A stretch of DNA of 64,000 nucleotides. Origin: Cellulosimicrobium sp. ES-005. GTDB lineage: Bacteria; Actinomycetota; Actinomycetes; Actinomycetales; Cellulomonadaceae. The DNA is taken from assembly GCF_040448685.1 (NCBI RefSeq), contig NZ_CP159290.1, positions 1,736,001 through 1,800,000 on the forward strand, in the 5' to 3' direction. The translations under genes were made by a program, and so were the position numbers. Shown here piece by piece: positions 16,489-29,441 of this stretch. Below the pieces are notes generated by a model. The model was not told the DNA's origin. It saw only the letters and a list, made by a program, of their open reading frames with translations, and ran no database searches. Positions within the stretch are counted from its first letter, which is position 1, and each line of letters starts with the position of its first letter.

Positions 16489-18222
16489 ATGCTCGTCAGC
16501 CTCTTGAAGACGCGGTTGCGTCCTTACCTGACACCCATCCTCATCCTCCTCGGGCTCCAGCTCGTGGCGACGCTCGCGTCGCTGTACCTCCCGAGCCTCA
16601 ACGCCGACATCATCGACCAGGGCGTCACGCAGGGCGACACCGCCTACATCATGCGCACCGGCGGCCTGATGCTCCTCGTGAGCCTCGGGCAGGTCGTGTG
16701 CGCGGTCGGGGCCGTGTACTTCGGTGCGCGGGTCGCGATGTCGTTCGGCCGCGACGTGCGCGCCGGCCTGTTCACCAACGTGCAGCGCTTCTCCGCCCAG
16801 GAGATGGGCCAGTTCGGCGCGCCGTCCCTCATCACGCGCACGACGAACGACGTGCAGCAGGTGCAGATGCTCGTGCTGCTGTCCCTGACGATCATGGTCA
16901 TGGCGCCGATCATGCTCGTCGGCGGCGTGGTCATGGCCCTGCAGGAGAACGTCGAGCTCTCCGGCCTGCTCCTCGTCATCGTGCCGGTGCTCGGCGTGAG
17001 CGTGGGGCTCATCATCTGGCGGATGGTGCCCTACTTCCGGCAGATGCAGAAGAAGATCGACGGCATCAACGCCGTCCTGCGCGAGCAGATCACGGGCATC
17101 CGCGTGATCCGCGCGTTCGTGCGCGAGCGGCACGAGGCCGAGCGGTTCGACGTCGCGAACGACGCGCTGTTCGACGTCTCGCTCAAGGCGGGCAAGCTCA
17201 TGGCGCTCATGTTCCCGACCGTCATGCTCGTCATGAACGCGTCGAGCATCGCGGTGCTGTGGTTCGGCGGGCGCCAGATCGACGCGGGCGACATGGAGGT
17301 CGGTGCGCTCACCGCGTTCCTGTCCTACCTCATGTACATCCTCATGGCCGTGATGATGTCGACGATGATGTTCATGATGGTGCCGCGCGCCGCGGTCTCC
17401 GCCGAGCGCATCACCGACGTCCTGCGCACGACGGCCACGGTCGTCGAGCCGGAGCGGCCCGTGGCGCTCACGTCGCGGACCGGGCGCGTCGAGCTCGACG
17501 GCGTCGAGTTCCGCTACCCGGGAGCGGAGGACCCGGTGCTGCACGACGTCTCGTTCGTGGCCGAGCCCGGGCAGACGACCGCGATCATCGGCTCGACCGG
17601 CGCCGGCAAGACGACGCTGCTCAACCTCGTGCCGCGGCTGTTCGACGTCACGGGCGGGTCGGTGCGCATCGACGGGACCGACGTGCGCGACCTCACGGGC
17701 GCGGACCTCGGGTCGCTCCTCGGCCTCGTGCCGCAGAAGGCGTACCTGTTCTCGGGCACCGTCGCGGACAACCTCCGGTACGGCCGCCCCGACGCGACGG
17801 AGGAGCAGATGTGGGAGGCGCTCGACGTCGCCCAGGCCCGCGAGTTCGTCGAGGCGCTGGACGGCGGGCTCGAGGCGCCCGTCGCACAGGGCGGGACGAA
17901 CTTCTCGGGCGGACAGCGTCAGCGGCTGGCGATCGCCCGCGCGATCGTGCGCGACCCCGCGGTCTACCTGTTCGACGACTCGTTCTCCGCGCTCGACTAC
18001 GCGACCGACGCGCGCCTGCGCGCGGCCCTCGCGCCCCGCACCCGCCGGTCCACGGTGATCGTCGTCGCGCAGCGCGTCGCGACGATCCGCGGCGCCGACC
18101 AGATCCTCGTGCTCGACCACGGCCGCATCGTCGGCCGCGGCACGCACGCCGAGCTCCTCGAGTCCAACGAGACGTACCAGGAGATCGTCTACTCCCAGCT
18201 CTCGATCGAGGAGGCAGCATGA
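16489..18222 (+). CDS. ABC exporter half-transporter, subunit 1 (degenerate site)
   Basis: A 577-aa type IV ABC exporter: six transmembrane helices (about residues 15-330), then an ATPase domain with Walker A GSTGAGKTT, signature FSGGQRQR and Walker B VYLFDDSFSALD. In Walker B the catalytic Glu is replaced by Asp, the mark of the non-catalytic site of heterodimeric exporters. ATG at 16489 follows AGGAAA. The stop overlaps the partner gene (ATGA). Family members export drugs or lipids; the substrate is unknown. Probably repressed by the upstream TetR protein. Confidence 0.93.
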   Translation: MLVSLLKTRLRPYLTPILILLGLQLVATLASLYLPSLNADIIDQGVTQGDTAYIMRTGGLMLLVSLGQVVCAVGAVYFGARVAMSFGRDVRAGLFTNVQRFSAQEMGQFGAPSLITRTTNDVQQVQMLVLLSLTIMVMAPIMLVGGVVMALQENVELSGLLLVIVPVLGVSVGLIIWRMVPYFRQMQKKIDGINAVLREQITGIRVIRAFVRERHEAERFDVANDALFDVSLKAGKLMALMFPTVMLVMNASSIAVLWFGGRQIDAGDMEVGALTAFLSYLMYILMAVMMSTMMFMMVPRAAVSAERITDVLRTTATVVEPERPVALTSRTGRVELDGVEFRYPGAEDPVLHDVSFVAEPGQTTAIIGSTGAGKTTLLNLVPRLFDVTGGSVRIDGTDVRDLTGADLGSLLGLVPQKAYLFSGTVADNLRYGRPDATEEQMWEALDVAQAREFVEALDGGLEAPVAQGGTNFSGGQRQRLAIARAIVRDPAVYLFDDSFSALDYATDARLRAALAPRTRRSTVIVVAQRVATIRGADQILVLDHGRIVGRGTHAELLESNETYQEIVYSQLSIEEAA

Positions 18223-20333
18223 GCGGCGAGCAGGACGCCTCGCGCACGCCCGCGCCGTCGGGCCGGGACACCCCCGCGCCCGGTTCCGACGCTCCCGCGA
18301 AGGGCGGCGACGTCGCCCGGACCCGGCTCGCCGGGCGTCCCCGCGGCGGCGGTGGGCACGGCCCCATGGGCGGCATGGGCGTGCCCGGCGAGAAGGCGCT
18401 CGACTTCAAGGGCTCGCTGCGCCGGTTCGCGGCGTCGCTGCGGCCCGAGCGCGTGCCGATCGTCGCCGTCGTGATCCTCGGCGTCGTCTCGGTGGCGCTC
18501 GCGGTCGCCGGCCCCAAGCTGCTGGGCAACGCGACGAACATCATCTTCGCGGGCGTCGTCGGGTCCCAGCTCCCCGCGGGCGTGACGCAGGCGCAGGCCG
18601 TCGACGCGCTGCGCGCCCAGGGGCAGGACCAGATCGCGGACCTCGTCTCGGGCGTCCCCGGGCTCGTCCCGGGCGAGGGCATCGACTTCACGGCGCTCGC
18701 GACCGTGCTCGCGTGGGTGCTCGCGGTCTACGTCGGCTCGTTCCTGTTCGGCTGGCTGCAGGGGCGCATCACGGCGATCGTCGTGCAGCGCACCGTCTAC
18801 CGGCTGCGTGGGGAGGTGCAGGCCAAGCTCGGGCGCCTCCCGCTGTCGTACTTCGACCGCAACGCGCGCGGCGAGATCCTCTCGCGCGTCACGAACGACA
18901 TCGACAACATCTCCCAGACGCTCACGCAGACGCTCTCGCAGCTCGTGACGTCGGTCCTCACCGTGGTCGGCGTGCTCGGCGTGATGTTCTGGATCTCGCC
19001 GCTGCTCGCGGTCGTCGCGCTCGTGACGGTGCCGCTGTCCGTGATCGTCACGGCCCAGATCGCCAAGCGCTCGCAGCCGCAGTTCATCCAGCAGTGGGCT
19101 GCCACGGGGCGCCTCAACGCCCACATCGAGGAGATGTACACCGGGCACACGCTGGTCAAGGTCTACGGCCACCAGCAGGCCGCGATCGACGACTTCGAGC
19201 GCGAGAACGGCGACCTGTACGACGCGAGCTTCAAGGCGCAGTTCATCTCCGGCACCATCCAGCCGGCGATGGGCTTCATCGCGAACCTCAACTACGTGAT
19301 CGTCGCCGTGGTCGGCGGGCTGCGCGTCGCGTCGGGCACCATGACGCTCGGCGACGTGCAGGCGTTCATCCAGTACTCGCGCCAGTTCACGCAGCCCATC
19401 ACGCAGATCGCGTCGATGATGAACCTGCTCCAGTCGGGCGTCGCGTCGGCCGAGCGGGTCTACGACCTGCTCGACGCCGAGGAGCAGACGCCGGACCCGT
19501 CGCCGGCGCAGACGGTCGACCCGGTGCGCGGTCGCGTCGCGTTCGACGACGTGTCGTTCTCCTACAGCCCGGACACCCCGCTCATCGAGCACCTCGACCT
19601 CGTCGTGGAGCCGGGCCAGACGATCGCGATCGTCGGGCCGACGGGCGCGGGCAAGACCACGCTCGTCAACCTGCTCATGCGGTTCTACGACGTGGACTCG
19701 GGCCGGATCACGCTCGACGGCGTGGACACGCGCGCCATGACGCGCGACGACCTGCGCTCCGACATCGGGATGGTGCTCCAGGACACGTGGCTGTTCCAGG
19801 GCACGATCGAGGAGAACCTGCGGTACGGCGTGCGCGACGGGCGCGAGGTGAGCGAGGAGGAGTTCCTCGCGGCGACGCGCGCGACGCACGTCGACCCGTT
19901 CGTGCGCACGCTGCCCGACGGGTACGCGACGGTGATCGACGACGAGGGGTCGAGCGTGAGCGCGGGGGAGAAGCAGCTCCTCACCATCGCGCGCGCCTTC
20001 CTCGCCGACCCGGCGATCCTCGTCCTCGACGAGGCGACGAGCTCGGTCGACACGCGCACGGAGGTGCTCGTGCAGCAGGCGATGAACGCGCTGCGCGAGG
20101 GCCGCACGTCGTTCGTCATCGCGCACCGTCTGTCGACGATCCGCGACGCCGACACCATCCTCGTCATGGAGCACGGCTCGATCGTCGAGCAGGGCTCGCA
20201 CGACGAGCTGCTCGCGGCGGGCGGTGCGTACGCGCGACTGTACGAGAGCCAGTTCGCGGCACCGGTCGGCGCCGAGGCGCAGGACGACGCGGTGGACGCC
20301 GCCGCCCCCGCCGGCCGGCCGGCAGGCGCCTGA
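18219..20333 (+). CDS. ABC exporter half-transporter, subunit 2
   Basis: A 704-aa partner of the preceding subunit. It has a long Pro/Gly-rich cytoplasmic N-terminus (about residues 1-65, including GGGGHGPMGGMG), six transmembrane helices with an extra extracellular insert after helix 1 (LPAGVTQAQAVDALRAQGQDQ...), and an ATPase domain with Walker A GPTGAGKTT and canonical Walker B LVLDEATSSVD. The signature is altered (VSAGEKQ instead of LSGGQ). Together with subunit 1 this gives one active and one degenerate nucleotide site, as in TM287/288-type heterodimers. Confidence 0.93.
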   Translation: MSGEQDASRTPAPSGRDTPAPGSDAPAKGGDVARTRLAGRPRGGGGHGPMGGMGVPGEKALDFKGSLRRFAASLRPERVPIVAVVILGVVSVALAVAGPKLLGNATNIIFAGVVGSQLPAGVTQAQAVDALRAQGQDQIADLVSGVPGLVPGEGIDFTALATVLAWVLAVYVGSFLFGWLQGRITAIVVQRTVYRLRGEVQAKLGRLPLSYFDRNARGEILSRVTNDIDNISQTLTQTLSQLVTSVLTVVGVLGVMFWISPLLAVVALVTVPLSVIVTAQIAKRSQPQFIQQWAATGRLNAHIEEMYTGHTLVKVYGHQQAAIDDFERENGDLYDASFKAQFISGTIQPAMGFIANLNYVIVAVVGGLRVASGTMTLGDVQAFIQYSRQFTQPITQIASMMNLLQSGVASAERVYDLLDAEEQTPDPSPAQTVDPVRGRVAFDDVSFSYSPDTPLIEHLDLVVEPGQTIAIVGPTGAGKTTLVNLLMRFYDVDSGRITLDGVDTRAMTRDDLRSDIGMVLQDTWLFQGTIEENLRYGVRDGREVSEEEFLAATRATHVDPFVRTLPDGYATVIDDEGSSVSAGEKQLLTIARAFLADPAILVLDEATSSVDTRTEVLVQQAMNALREGRTSFVIAHRLSTIRDADTILVMEHGSIVEQGSHDELLAAGGAYARLYESQFAAPVGAEAQDDAVDAAAPAGRPAGA

Positions 20334-20343
20334 CGCGGCTCGA

Positions 20344-20379
20344 CCCGCGCCCGCCCACCCTCGGGTGGGCCGGCGCGGG
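20344..20379. terminator. Bidirectional hairpin between exporter and CstR-like gene
   Basis: A 17-bp stem with one mismatch (20344-20360 / 20363-20379) and a very short TC loop separates convergent transcription units. No T-run is present. Confidence 0.6.
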
Positions 20380-20432
20380 CCGGTCGCGGGGACGACGAGG
20401 GCCGGCGACCGGGCGGTGATCCGCCCGGGCCC

Positions 20433-23106
<2,674 letters not shown>

Positions 23107-23112
23107 GGCTCG

Positions 23113-23133
23113 ACAATACCCCCGGGGGTATTG
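23113..23133 (-). promoter_or_regulatory. CstR/CsoR-type operator overlapping a leaderless promoter
   Basis: A perfect 20-bp palindrome CAATACCCCCGGGGGTATTG (23114-23133). TACCCC...GGGGTA is the known shape of CsoR/CstR operators. On the minus strand TATTGT (23118 to 23113) serves as -10, with 6 nt to ATG 23106. Repressor binding would therefore cover the -10 directly. Confidence 0.8.
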
Positions 23134-23258
23134 ATCGGCGCAAGCCGACGGGCTGAGAGGTCCGTCACGGGACGTGCCCGGTCGGTGGGCGGACCCCTCA
23201 CAGCCGACGAACAGCCGCGCCACCTGGGCGGCACACGCCCGCTCCGTAGACACGGACC

Positions 23259-24299
23259 ATGAGCACCGAGGACCCGGCACCGACCCCGCACGACCCGTCC
23301 GCCGTCCGGCGCCCGCGCCGACGACGATGGCGTGCCGCGCTCGTCGCGACGCTCGCCGTGCTGCTCCCGCTGGGAGGCGCCACGGCATGGGCGCTGGACC
23401 GGTTCGTCGTCGAGCACGTCGAGATCGCCGACGTGACGGCGTACGAGGCGTCGCAGAGCGCCGACGCGGACGGGACGTCGGACCACGGCACCACGGCGGA
23501 CGACAGCGCGGGCGCCTCGGCCGAGACCACCACGGGCGCTGCGACCGTCGACGGCGACACCTACACGTCCGACGGCACGAGCATCACGGTCTCCCGGGTG
23601 ACCACCGGCTCGGGCGACGACACCGTGACGTACTACGTGGCGGACGTCGTGCTCTCCGACATGACGGACCTGCGCTCCGCGTTCGCGCAGGACGCGTTCG
23701 GCACGAACATCACGGAGACGACGTCCGACCTCGCGGCCGACCACGACGCCGTCCTCGCGATCAACGGCGACTACTACGGGTTCCGCGACACCGGCATCGT
23801 CATCCGCAACGGCGTCGTGTACCGGGACGAGGGCGCGCGCGAGGGCCTCGCGCTCTACCGCGACGGCCACGTCGAGGTCTACGACGAGACGTCGACCGAC
23901 GCGCACAGCCTCGTCGACGCCGGGGTCTGGAACACGCTGTCGTTCGGGCCCGCGCTCGTGGAGGACGGCGAGGTCGTGGCCGGGATCGACGACGTCGAGG
24001 TCGACACGAACGTCGGGAACCACTCGATCCAGGGCGAGCAGCCGCGCACGGCCGTCGGGATGGTCGACGCGAACCACCTCGTCCTCGTCGTCGTGGACGG
24101 CCGTCAGGCGGGCTACTCCCGCGGCGTGACCATGACGGAGCTCGCCGGGATCCTGCTGGGCCTCGGCGCGACGACCGCGTACAACATCGACGGCGGCGGT
24201 TCCTCGACCCTGTACTTCGACGGCGAGGTCGTCAACAGCCCGTCGCAGGGTCGCGAGCGCGGCACGTCCGACGTGCTCTACGTCGCGGACGGTGCGTGA
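23259..24299 (+). CDS. NAGPA-type phosphodiester glycosidase family protein
   Basis: A 346-aa membrane-anchored extracellular protein: a basic N-terminus, one helix (AALVATLAVLLPLGGATAWAL), a Ser/Thr/Asp-rich stalk (about residues 70-110), then the phosphodiester glycosidase (NAGPA, DUF2233) domain. The domain shows DHDAVLAINGDYYGFRDTGIVIRNG and the C-terminal AYNIDGGGSSTLYFDGEVVN. Family members cleave or modify phospho-sugar diesters, often in exopolysaccharide loci. The stop overlaps the GT2-GtrA gene by one base, so the two probably act on the same surface glycan. Confidence 0.88.
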   Translation: MSTEDPAPTPHDPSAVRRPRRRRWRAALVATLAVLLPLGGATAWALDRFVVEHVEIADVTAYEASQSADADGTSDHGTTADDSAGASAETTTGAATVDGDTYTSDGTSITVSRVTTGSGDDTVTYYVADVVLSDMTDLRSAFAQDAFGTNITETTSDLAADHDAVLAINGDYYGFRDTGIVIRNGVVYRDEGAREGLALYRDGHVEVYDETSTDAHSLVDAGVWNTLSFGPALVEDGEVVAGIDDVEVDTNVGNHSIQGEQPRTAVGMVDANHLVLVVVDGRQAGYSRGVTMTELAGILLGLGATTAYNIDGGGSSTLYFDGEVVNSPSQGRERGTSDVLYVADGA

Positions 24300-25462
24300 T
24301 GGCCGCAGCGACCACGCACGCGACGGCGACCGCGCTCGGCGCCGACGCCGCGCGGACCGCCGTCGTCGTCCCCGCGTACCAGCCCGACGCGCGGCTCGTC
24401 GCGCTCGTCGACGCGCTGCGCGCCGCGGTCCCCGGGCTGCCGGTCGTGGTGGTCGACGACGGCAGCGACCGGCGGTGCGGGGGAGTGTTCCGCGCGGTGC
24501 GGGCGCTGGGCGCCGTCGTGCTCGCGGTGCCGGTGAACCGCGGGAAGGGCCACGCCCTGCGCGCTGGGATCCGGTGGGTGCGTGACCGGTTGCCCGGGCA
24601 CGGCGTCGTGTGCGCCGACGCGGACGGGCAGCACACGGTCCTCGACGTGCTCCGCGTGGCGGCACGGTCGCAGAGCGAGCCCGACGCCGTCGTGCTCGGC
24701 GCACGACGCTTCGCAGGGGACGTCCCGCTGCGCAGCCGCGTGGGCAACGCCGCGACGCGCTGGGCGTTCACGGCCGCGACGGGGACCCGCGTGCGCGACA
24801 CCCAGACCGGGCTGCGCGCCTACGGGCCGGGCCTGCTCGACGACCTGCTCGCCGTGCGCGGCGACCGGTACGAGTACGAGCTGCGCGCGCTCCTCGACGC
24901 GACCCGCGCGGGCCGCCGGATCGTCGAGGTGGACGTCGCGACGGTCTACCTCGACGACAACGCGTCCTCCCACTTTCGGCCCGTCGCCGACTCGCTGCGC
25001 GTGTGGGCACCGCTGCTGCGGTTCGCCGCGTCGTCGCTGGGGTCGGCCGCGGTCGACGTCGTCGCGCTGCTCGTGCTGCACGCGCTCACCGGGTCGCTCC
25101 TCGCGGCCGTGGTGGGCGCGCGCCTGCTCAGCGCGGGCGTGAACTTCGCCGTCAACCGTCGCCTCGTGTTCGCGGGCGGGCGCGACGTCCCGCTGCGCGC
25201 CGCCGTCGTGCGGTACGGGGCGCTCGCGGTCGTGCTGCTCGCGGCGAGCTACGGGCTGCTCGCGCTGCTGACCGGGCTCGGCGTGCCGCTCCTCGCGGCG
25301 AAGGTCGGCACCGACGCGGCCCTCTTCGCGACGAGCTACGAGGTGCAGCGGAGGGTCGTGTTCGCTCGCCTCACCCCTGGACGGCGCGCTGACCGGCGTC
25401 GGGGCGCTCGACGAGCGCGGGCACGTGGTCGCGCGCGGTCCAGCGCCGGCCGACCCACTTGA
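24299..25462 (+). CDS. GT2 glycosyltransferase fused to GtrA membrane domain
   Basis: A 387-aa fusion. Residues about 20-230 are a GT2 domain (VVVPAYQPDARLVALVDAL, VVDDGSD, CADADGQH as DxD site, RVRDTQTGLRAY), as in polyprenyl-phosphate sugar synthases. Residues about 238-360 form four helices of the GtrA type (SLGSAAVDVVALLVL ... SAGVNFAVNRRLVF). Such proteins charge a lipid carrier and flip it for wall or exopolysaccharide glycosylation. The last ~30 residues are Arg-rich and are encoded antisense to the P-type ATPase 3' end (92-bp overlap), so the tail may be non-conserved. Coupled to the NAGPA-type gene. Confidence 0.88.
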   Translation: MAAATTHATATALGADAARTAVVVPAYQPDARLVALVDALRAAVPGLPVVVVDDGSDRRCGGVFRAVRALGAVVLAVPVNRGKGHALRAGIRWVRDRLPGHGVVCADADGQHTVLDVLRVAARSQSEPDAVVLGARRFAGDVPLRSRVGNAATRWAFTAATGTRVRDTQTGLRAYGPGLLDDLLAVRGDRYEYELRALLDATRAGRRIVEVDVATVYLDDNASSHFRPVADSLRVWAPLLRFAASSLGSAAVDVVALLVLHALTGSLLAAVVGARLLSAGVNFAVNRRLVFAGGRDVPLRAAVVRYGALAVVLLAASYGLLALLTGLGVPLLAAKVGTDAALFATSYEVQRRVVFARLTPGRRADRRRGARRARARGRARSSAGRPT

Positions 25463-28277
25463 TCACCTCGACGAGCAGGAAGACGACGAGCGCGAGCCCG
25501 AGCGTCTTGCCCCACTCGACGACGTCGATGGGGGCCGAGTCGAACCAGGAGTGCATGAACGGCGCGTAGACGAACACGGCCTGGAGGGCGAGGAGCGTCA
25601 CGGCCGAGATCCAGATCACCCGGTTGCCGCGCAGCACGTCGAGCGTGAGGCTCGACCGGTCGAGGAACCGGCAGTTGAACAGGTACGCGAGCTGGCCGAG
25701 CGCGAGCATCGTCACGGCGGTCGTCTGGGCCTCGGCGATCGGGACGCCCTGGGCCCGCTCGACGTAGAACAGCAGGATCGTCGCGCCGCCGATGAGGAGC
25801 GAGACGAGCAGGATGCGCCGCACGTACGCGCCGTCGAGGATCGACGCCTTGGGGTCGCGCGGGGCCCGGCGCATGACGTCGGGCTCCGCCTTCTCGTACG
25901 CGAGCGCGAGCGACAGCGTGACCGCGGTGATCATGTTGATCCACAGGACCTGGACCGGCTGGAGCGGCAGCGTGAGGCCGAACAGGACCGCGACGAGGAT
26001 GACGAGCGACTGCGCGCCGTTGGTCGGCAGGAGGAAGAGCACGGACTTGCGGATGTTGTCGTAGATCCGCCGCCCCTCCTTCACGGCCCGTTCGATGGTC
26101 GCGAAGTTGTCGTCGGCGAGCACGACCTCCGCGGCCTCCTTGGTCGCCTCCGTGCCCTTGATGCCCATCGCGACGCCGACGTCCGCCTGGGTGAGCGCGG
26201 GGGCGTCGTTCACGCCGTCGCCCGTCATGGCGACGACCTCGCCGTGCGACTGGAGCGCGGAGACGATCCGGATCTTGTGCTCGGGGCTCGTGCGCGCGTA
26301 CACGTCGACGTCGCGCACCACCTGGCGCAGCTTCTCCGTGCTCATCTCCTCGAGCTCGGGGCCGGTGAGCACGGCGGGCGCGACGTTCTCGCCGGTCCCG
26401 TCGTGAGGGTCCACGATGCCCATCTCGCGGCCGATCGCGAGGGCCGTGCCCGCGTGGTCGCCCGTGATCATCTTCACGCGGATGCCCGCGTCGCGGCACT
26501 CGGCGATGGCCTCGATCGCCTCCGGCCGCGGCGGGTCGACGATGCCGACGAGCCCGCACAGCTCGAGCCCGTCGGCGACGTCGAGGTCCTCCGTGCCATC
26601 CGCGGCGGTCCGGCGGGCGGCCGCGAGCACCCGAAGCCCGCGCCCGCCGAGCGCGTCGATCTGCGCGTCCCAGGACGCGCGGTCGAGCGGCTCGGTCGTG
26701 CCGTCCGCGCCCACCTGGGTCGCGCAGCGGTCGAGCACGCGGTCCGGCGCGCCCTTGACGTGCACGTGCAGCCCGCCGTCGGGATCCGCGTCGAGCGTCG
26801 CCATGAACTTGTTCTCGGACTCGAACGGGACGACGGCGACGCGCCGCCACCCCGTGGGGTCGACGCCGGCCTTCATGCCCAGCGTGCGCAGCGCTCCCTC
26901 GGTCGGCTCGCCCACGAGCCGCCAGCCGTCGGCGTCCGACGCGTCGGGCACGATCCGTGCGTCGTTGCAGAGCATCATGACGGTCGCCAGGGCCGCGAGG
27001 TCCCGGTCGTCCGCGAGGTCCGCGTGCCGCGTGCCCGACGCCGGTCCGTCGCCCGGGTCTCCGGCCGCGCCGGGTGCGCCGGTCGGCCCGGGGCGGGCCG
27101 CGTCGTCGGGCACGGTCACGTCCCCGACGGGCGCGTACCCCGCGCCCGCGACCGTGAACGTCCGCCCGCTCGTGCGGACCGTGCGCGCCGTCATCTCGTT
27201 CTTGGTGAGCGTCCCGGTCTTGTCCGAGCAGATCGTCGTGACCGACCCGAGGGTCTCGACCGCGGGCAGCTTGCGCGTGATCGCGCGGCGGCGGGCCATC
27301 TGCTGCACGCCGAGCGCGAGCGTGATCGTCACGAGCGCGGGCAGGCCCTCCGGCACCGCGGCGACCGCGAAGCCGATCGACGCCGAGATCAGCTCCGGGA
27401 CCGAGAAGTCGTGCACGACCCGGCCGATGACGACCATGACGACGGCCATCGCGAGGATGAGGACCGCGAGGAGCTTGCCGAACCGGTCGAGCTGGCGCGT
27501 GAGCGGCGTCGCGAGGCTGCGGACCTCGGAGATCATGGTCTGGATCCGGCCGATCTCGGTCGCCGTCCCTGTCGCGGTGACGACCCCGACGCCCTGGCCC
27601 GCGGCCACGAGCGTGCTCGAGAAGAGCATGCTCGACCGGTCGCCCACGCCCGCGTCCGCACCGACGGCGTCGACCGTCTTGGCCGCCGCGACGGACTCGC
27701 CCGTGAGCGCCGACTCCTCGACGCGCAGGTTCGTCGCCTGGATCAGCCGGACGTCCGCGGGCACGCGGTCGCCCGAGCGCACGCGCACGACGTCGCCCGG
27801 CACGACGTCGTCCGCGTCCACGCGCGCCCACGCGCCGTCGCGCCGGACCTCCGCGTGGACCGACAGCATGTTGCGGATGCCCTCCAGCGCGCTCTCCGCG
27901 CGCCCCTCCTGGATGAACCCGATCGCCGCGTTGATGACCGCGACGGCGAGGATGACCGTGAAGTCGACCCAGTCGCCGAGGATCGCCTTGAGCACCGCGG
28001 AGACGAGCAGGATGTAGATGAGGACGTCGTCGAAGTGGACGAGGATCCGCTTCCACAGCGGGTCGCGCTGCGGCGGGGGCAGCCGGTTGGGCCCCACCTC
28101 CGCGAGCCGCGTCGCGGCGTCGGCGTCCGAGAGGCCGCCCGCGTCCGTGCCGAGCTCGGCCAGGACCTCGTCGGGCGGGCGCGACCACGGCGCGGCGAGC
28201 GGGGGCTCGGCGGCGCCCGCGGAGGTCGACGAGACCGTCGTGGCGGGGGTCGGTGCAGCGTCCGGCGCGGATCCCAT
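25371..28277 (-). CDS. P2-type cation-transporting ATPase (Ca2+/Na+/K+ class)
   Basis: A 968-aa P-type ATPase with cation ATPase N-domain ([33 protein letters not shown]), actuator motif TGES, phosphorylation site [11 protein letters not shown], hinge [21 protein letters not shown] and PEGLP in helix 4. This is the SERCA-like P-II layout with ten helices. Ion specificity cannot be read with confidence. The N-domain carries a Gly/Pro/Ala-rich insert ([19 protein letters not shown]). ATG 28277 is chosen over an upstream in-frame start because the family domain begins soon after. Convergent overlap with the GT2-GtrA gene. Confidence 0.93.
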   Translation of the reverse strand: MGSAPDAAPTPATTVSSTSAGAAEPPLAAPWSRPPDEVLAELGTDAGGLSDADAATRLAEVGPNRLPPPQRDPLWKRILVHFDDVLIYILLVSAVLKAILGDWVDFTVILAVAVINAAIGFIQEGRAESALEGIRNMLSVHAEVRRDGAWARVDADDVVPGDVVRVRSGDRVPADVRLIQATNLRVEESALTGESVAAAKTVDAVGADAGVGDRSSMLFSSTLVAAGQGVGVVTATGTATEIGRIQTMISEVRSLATPLTRQLDRFGKLLAVLILAMAVVMVVIGRVVHDFSVPELISASIGFAVAAVPEGLPALVTITLALGVQQMARRRAITRKLPAVETLGSVTTICSDKTGTLTKNEMTARTVRTSGRTFTVAGAGYAPVGDVTVPDDAARPGPTGAPGAAGDPGDGPASGTRHADLADDRDLAALATVMMLCNDARIVPDASDADGWRLVGEPTEGALRTLGMKAGVDPTGWRRVAVVPFESENKFMATLDADPDGGLHVHVKGAPDRVLDRCATQVGADGTTEPLDRASWDAQIDALGGRGLRVLAAARRTAADGTEDLDVADGLELCGLVGIVDPPRPEAIEAIAECRDAGIRVKMITGDHAGTALAIGREMGIVDPHDGTGENVAPAVLTGPELEEMSTEKLRQVVRDVDVYARTSPEHKIRIVSALQSHGEVVAMTGDGVNDAPALTQADVGVAMGIKGTEATKEAAEVVLADDNFATIERAVKEGRRIYDNIRKSVLFLLPTNGAQSLVILVAVLFGLTLPLQPVQVLWINMITAVTLSLALAYEKAEPDVMRRAPRDPKASILDGAYVRRILLVSLLIGGATILLFYVERAQGVPIAEAQTTAVTMLALGQLAYLFNCRFLDRSSLTLDVLRGNRVIWISAVTLLALQAVFVYAPFMHSWFDSAPIDVVEWGKTLGLALVVFLLVEVIKWVGRRWTARDHVPALVERPDAGQRAVQG

Positions 28278-28445
28278 GTGCCTATTCGACCCCCGATGCC
28301 CGGATCGCGCGAGAGACGAAGGACCGTGAGCCGCGCCACGTCCTCGTGGTCGGTCGGGCACGAGGCGTGCCGAACCCGGGATCGTTCCTCAGGACGGTCG
28401 GATCGTGGGGAGCGACCCCGGAGTCGGCGCGCGTGGTGCGCCTGG

Positions 28446-28451
28446 GAGAAT
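28446..28451 (+). promoter_or_regulatory. -10 GAGAAT of the TrmH gene (leaderless)
   Basis: GAGAAT stands 6 nt before the GTG start at 28458, with no ribosome site between. The 180-bp region shared with the divergent P-type ATPase shows no other clear element. Confidence 0.4.
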
Positions 28452-28457
28452 CGACGC

Positions 28458-29339
28458 GTGAGCGACACCAGCACCCGGGCCGACCTGCGGGTCGTGCACG
28501 TCACCGACCCCGCCGACGACCGCCTCGCGGACTACAACCGCCTGACCGACGTCGCGCTGCGGTCCAAGCACGAGCCGGAGAAGGGCCTCTACATCGCGGA
28601 GAGCTCGACCGTCATCCGGCGTGCGCTCGCCGCGGGCCACCGGCCGCGGTCGTTCCTCATGGCCGAGCGCTGGCTCGACGACCTGGCCGACGACATCGCC
28701 GCCCTGCCGGTCGACGACGCGCCCGGGGGGACGGGCGAGCCGGTCCCGGTGTACGTGGGCGCGCCCGACGTCCTCGAGGCGATCACCGGGTTCCACCTGC
28801 ACCGGGGGGCGCTCGCGGCGATGCACCGCCCGCCGCTGGAGTCCGTCCCCGACCTGCTCTCGAAGGCCCGGGGCGGCACGGGGGCCCGGCGCGTCGCCGT
28901 GCTGGAGGACATCGTCGACCACACGAACGTCGGCGCGATCTTCCGCTCCGCCGCCGCGCTGGGCGTGGACGCCGTGCTCGTCTCGCCGCGGTGCGCGGAC
29001 CCGCTCTACCGCCGCTCGGTACGCGTGAGCATGGGCACGGTGTTCCAGGTCCCGTGGACGCGCTTCGAGACCTGGCCGGGCGGGCTCGACCTGCTGCGGG
29101 AGGAGGGCTTCACCGTCGCCGCGCTCGCTCTGGCCGACGACGCGGTGAGCCTCGACGACGTCGTCGCGGACCCGCCCGAGCGGCTCGCGCTCGTGCTCGG
29201 CACGGAGGGCGATGGGCTGTCGCGCGGCGCGATCGCGGCGGCGGACCGGGTCGTCACGATCCCCATGGCCGGGGGGGTGGACTCGCTCAACGTCGCCGCG
29301 GCGTCGGCGGTCGCGTTCTGGGCGACCCGCGTGCCCTGA
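28458..29339 (+). CDS. TrmH/SpoU family RNA 2'-O-methyltransferase
   Basis: A 293-aa SPOUT-class methyltransferase using SAM. The N-terminal substrate domain contains YNRLTDVALRSKHEPEKGLYIAESSTVI. The knotted C-terminal domain has all three motifs: VLEDIVDHTNVGAIFRSAAALGVDAVL, LALVLGTEGDGLS and IPMAGGVDSLNVAAASAVA. The target (23S rRNA or tRNA) cannot be told. The GTG start is 6 nt from a -10-like hexamer. It stands alone between the divergent ATPase and a HelD-like gene. Confidence 0.93.
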   Translation: MSDTSTRADLRVVHVTDPADDRLADYNRLTDVALRSKHEPEKGLYIAESSTVIRRALAAGHRPRSFLMAERWLDDLADDIAALPVDDAPGGTGEPVPVYVGAPDVLEAITGFHLHRGALAAMHRPPLESVPDLLSKARGGTGARRVAVLEDIVDHTNVGAIFRSAAALGVDAVLVSPRCADPLYRRSVRVSMGTVFQVPWTRFETWPGGLDLLREEGFTVAALALADDAVSLDDVVADPPERLALVLGTEGDGLSRGAIAAADRVVTIPMAGGVDSLNVAAASAVAFWATRVP

Positions 29340-29441
29340 CCTCGGCGCGCGCTGCCCCGGAGACAGCGCCCGGCCTCCGGGAACAATCGGGCGAGACGGC
29401 GCGTTGGGCCCGTGTCCGTACGTCGTACGAGAAGAGGTTCC

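Noticed and set aside
15571-18147. Long open frame antisense to tetR and the first exporter gene
   Set aside because: Composition is that of a shadow (Asp/Arg/Val/His repeats), while the sense strand carries complete TetR and ABC motifs.
29417-29429. CGTAC-GTC-GTACG inverted repeat as an RAE for the first HelD-like gene
   Set aside because: It lacks the CTTGCGGCAAG core and the G/C runs. It remains only a weak operator candidate.
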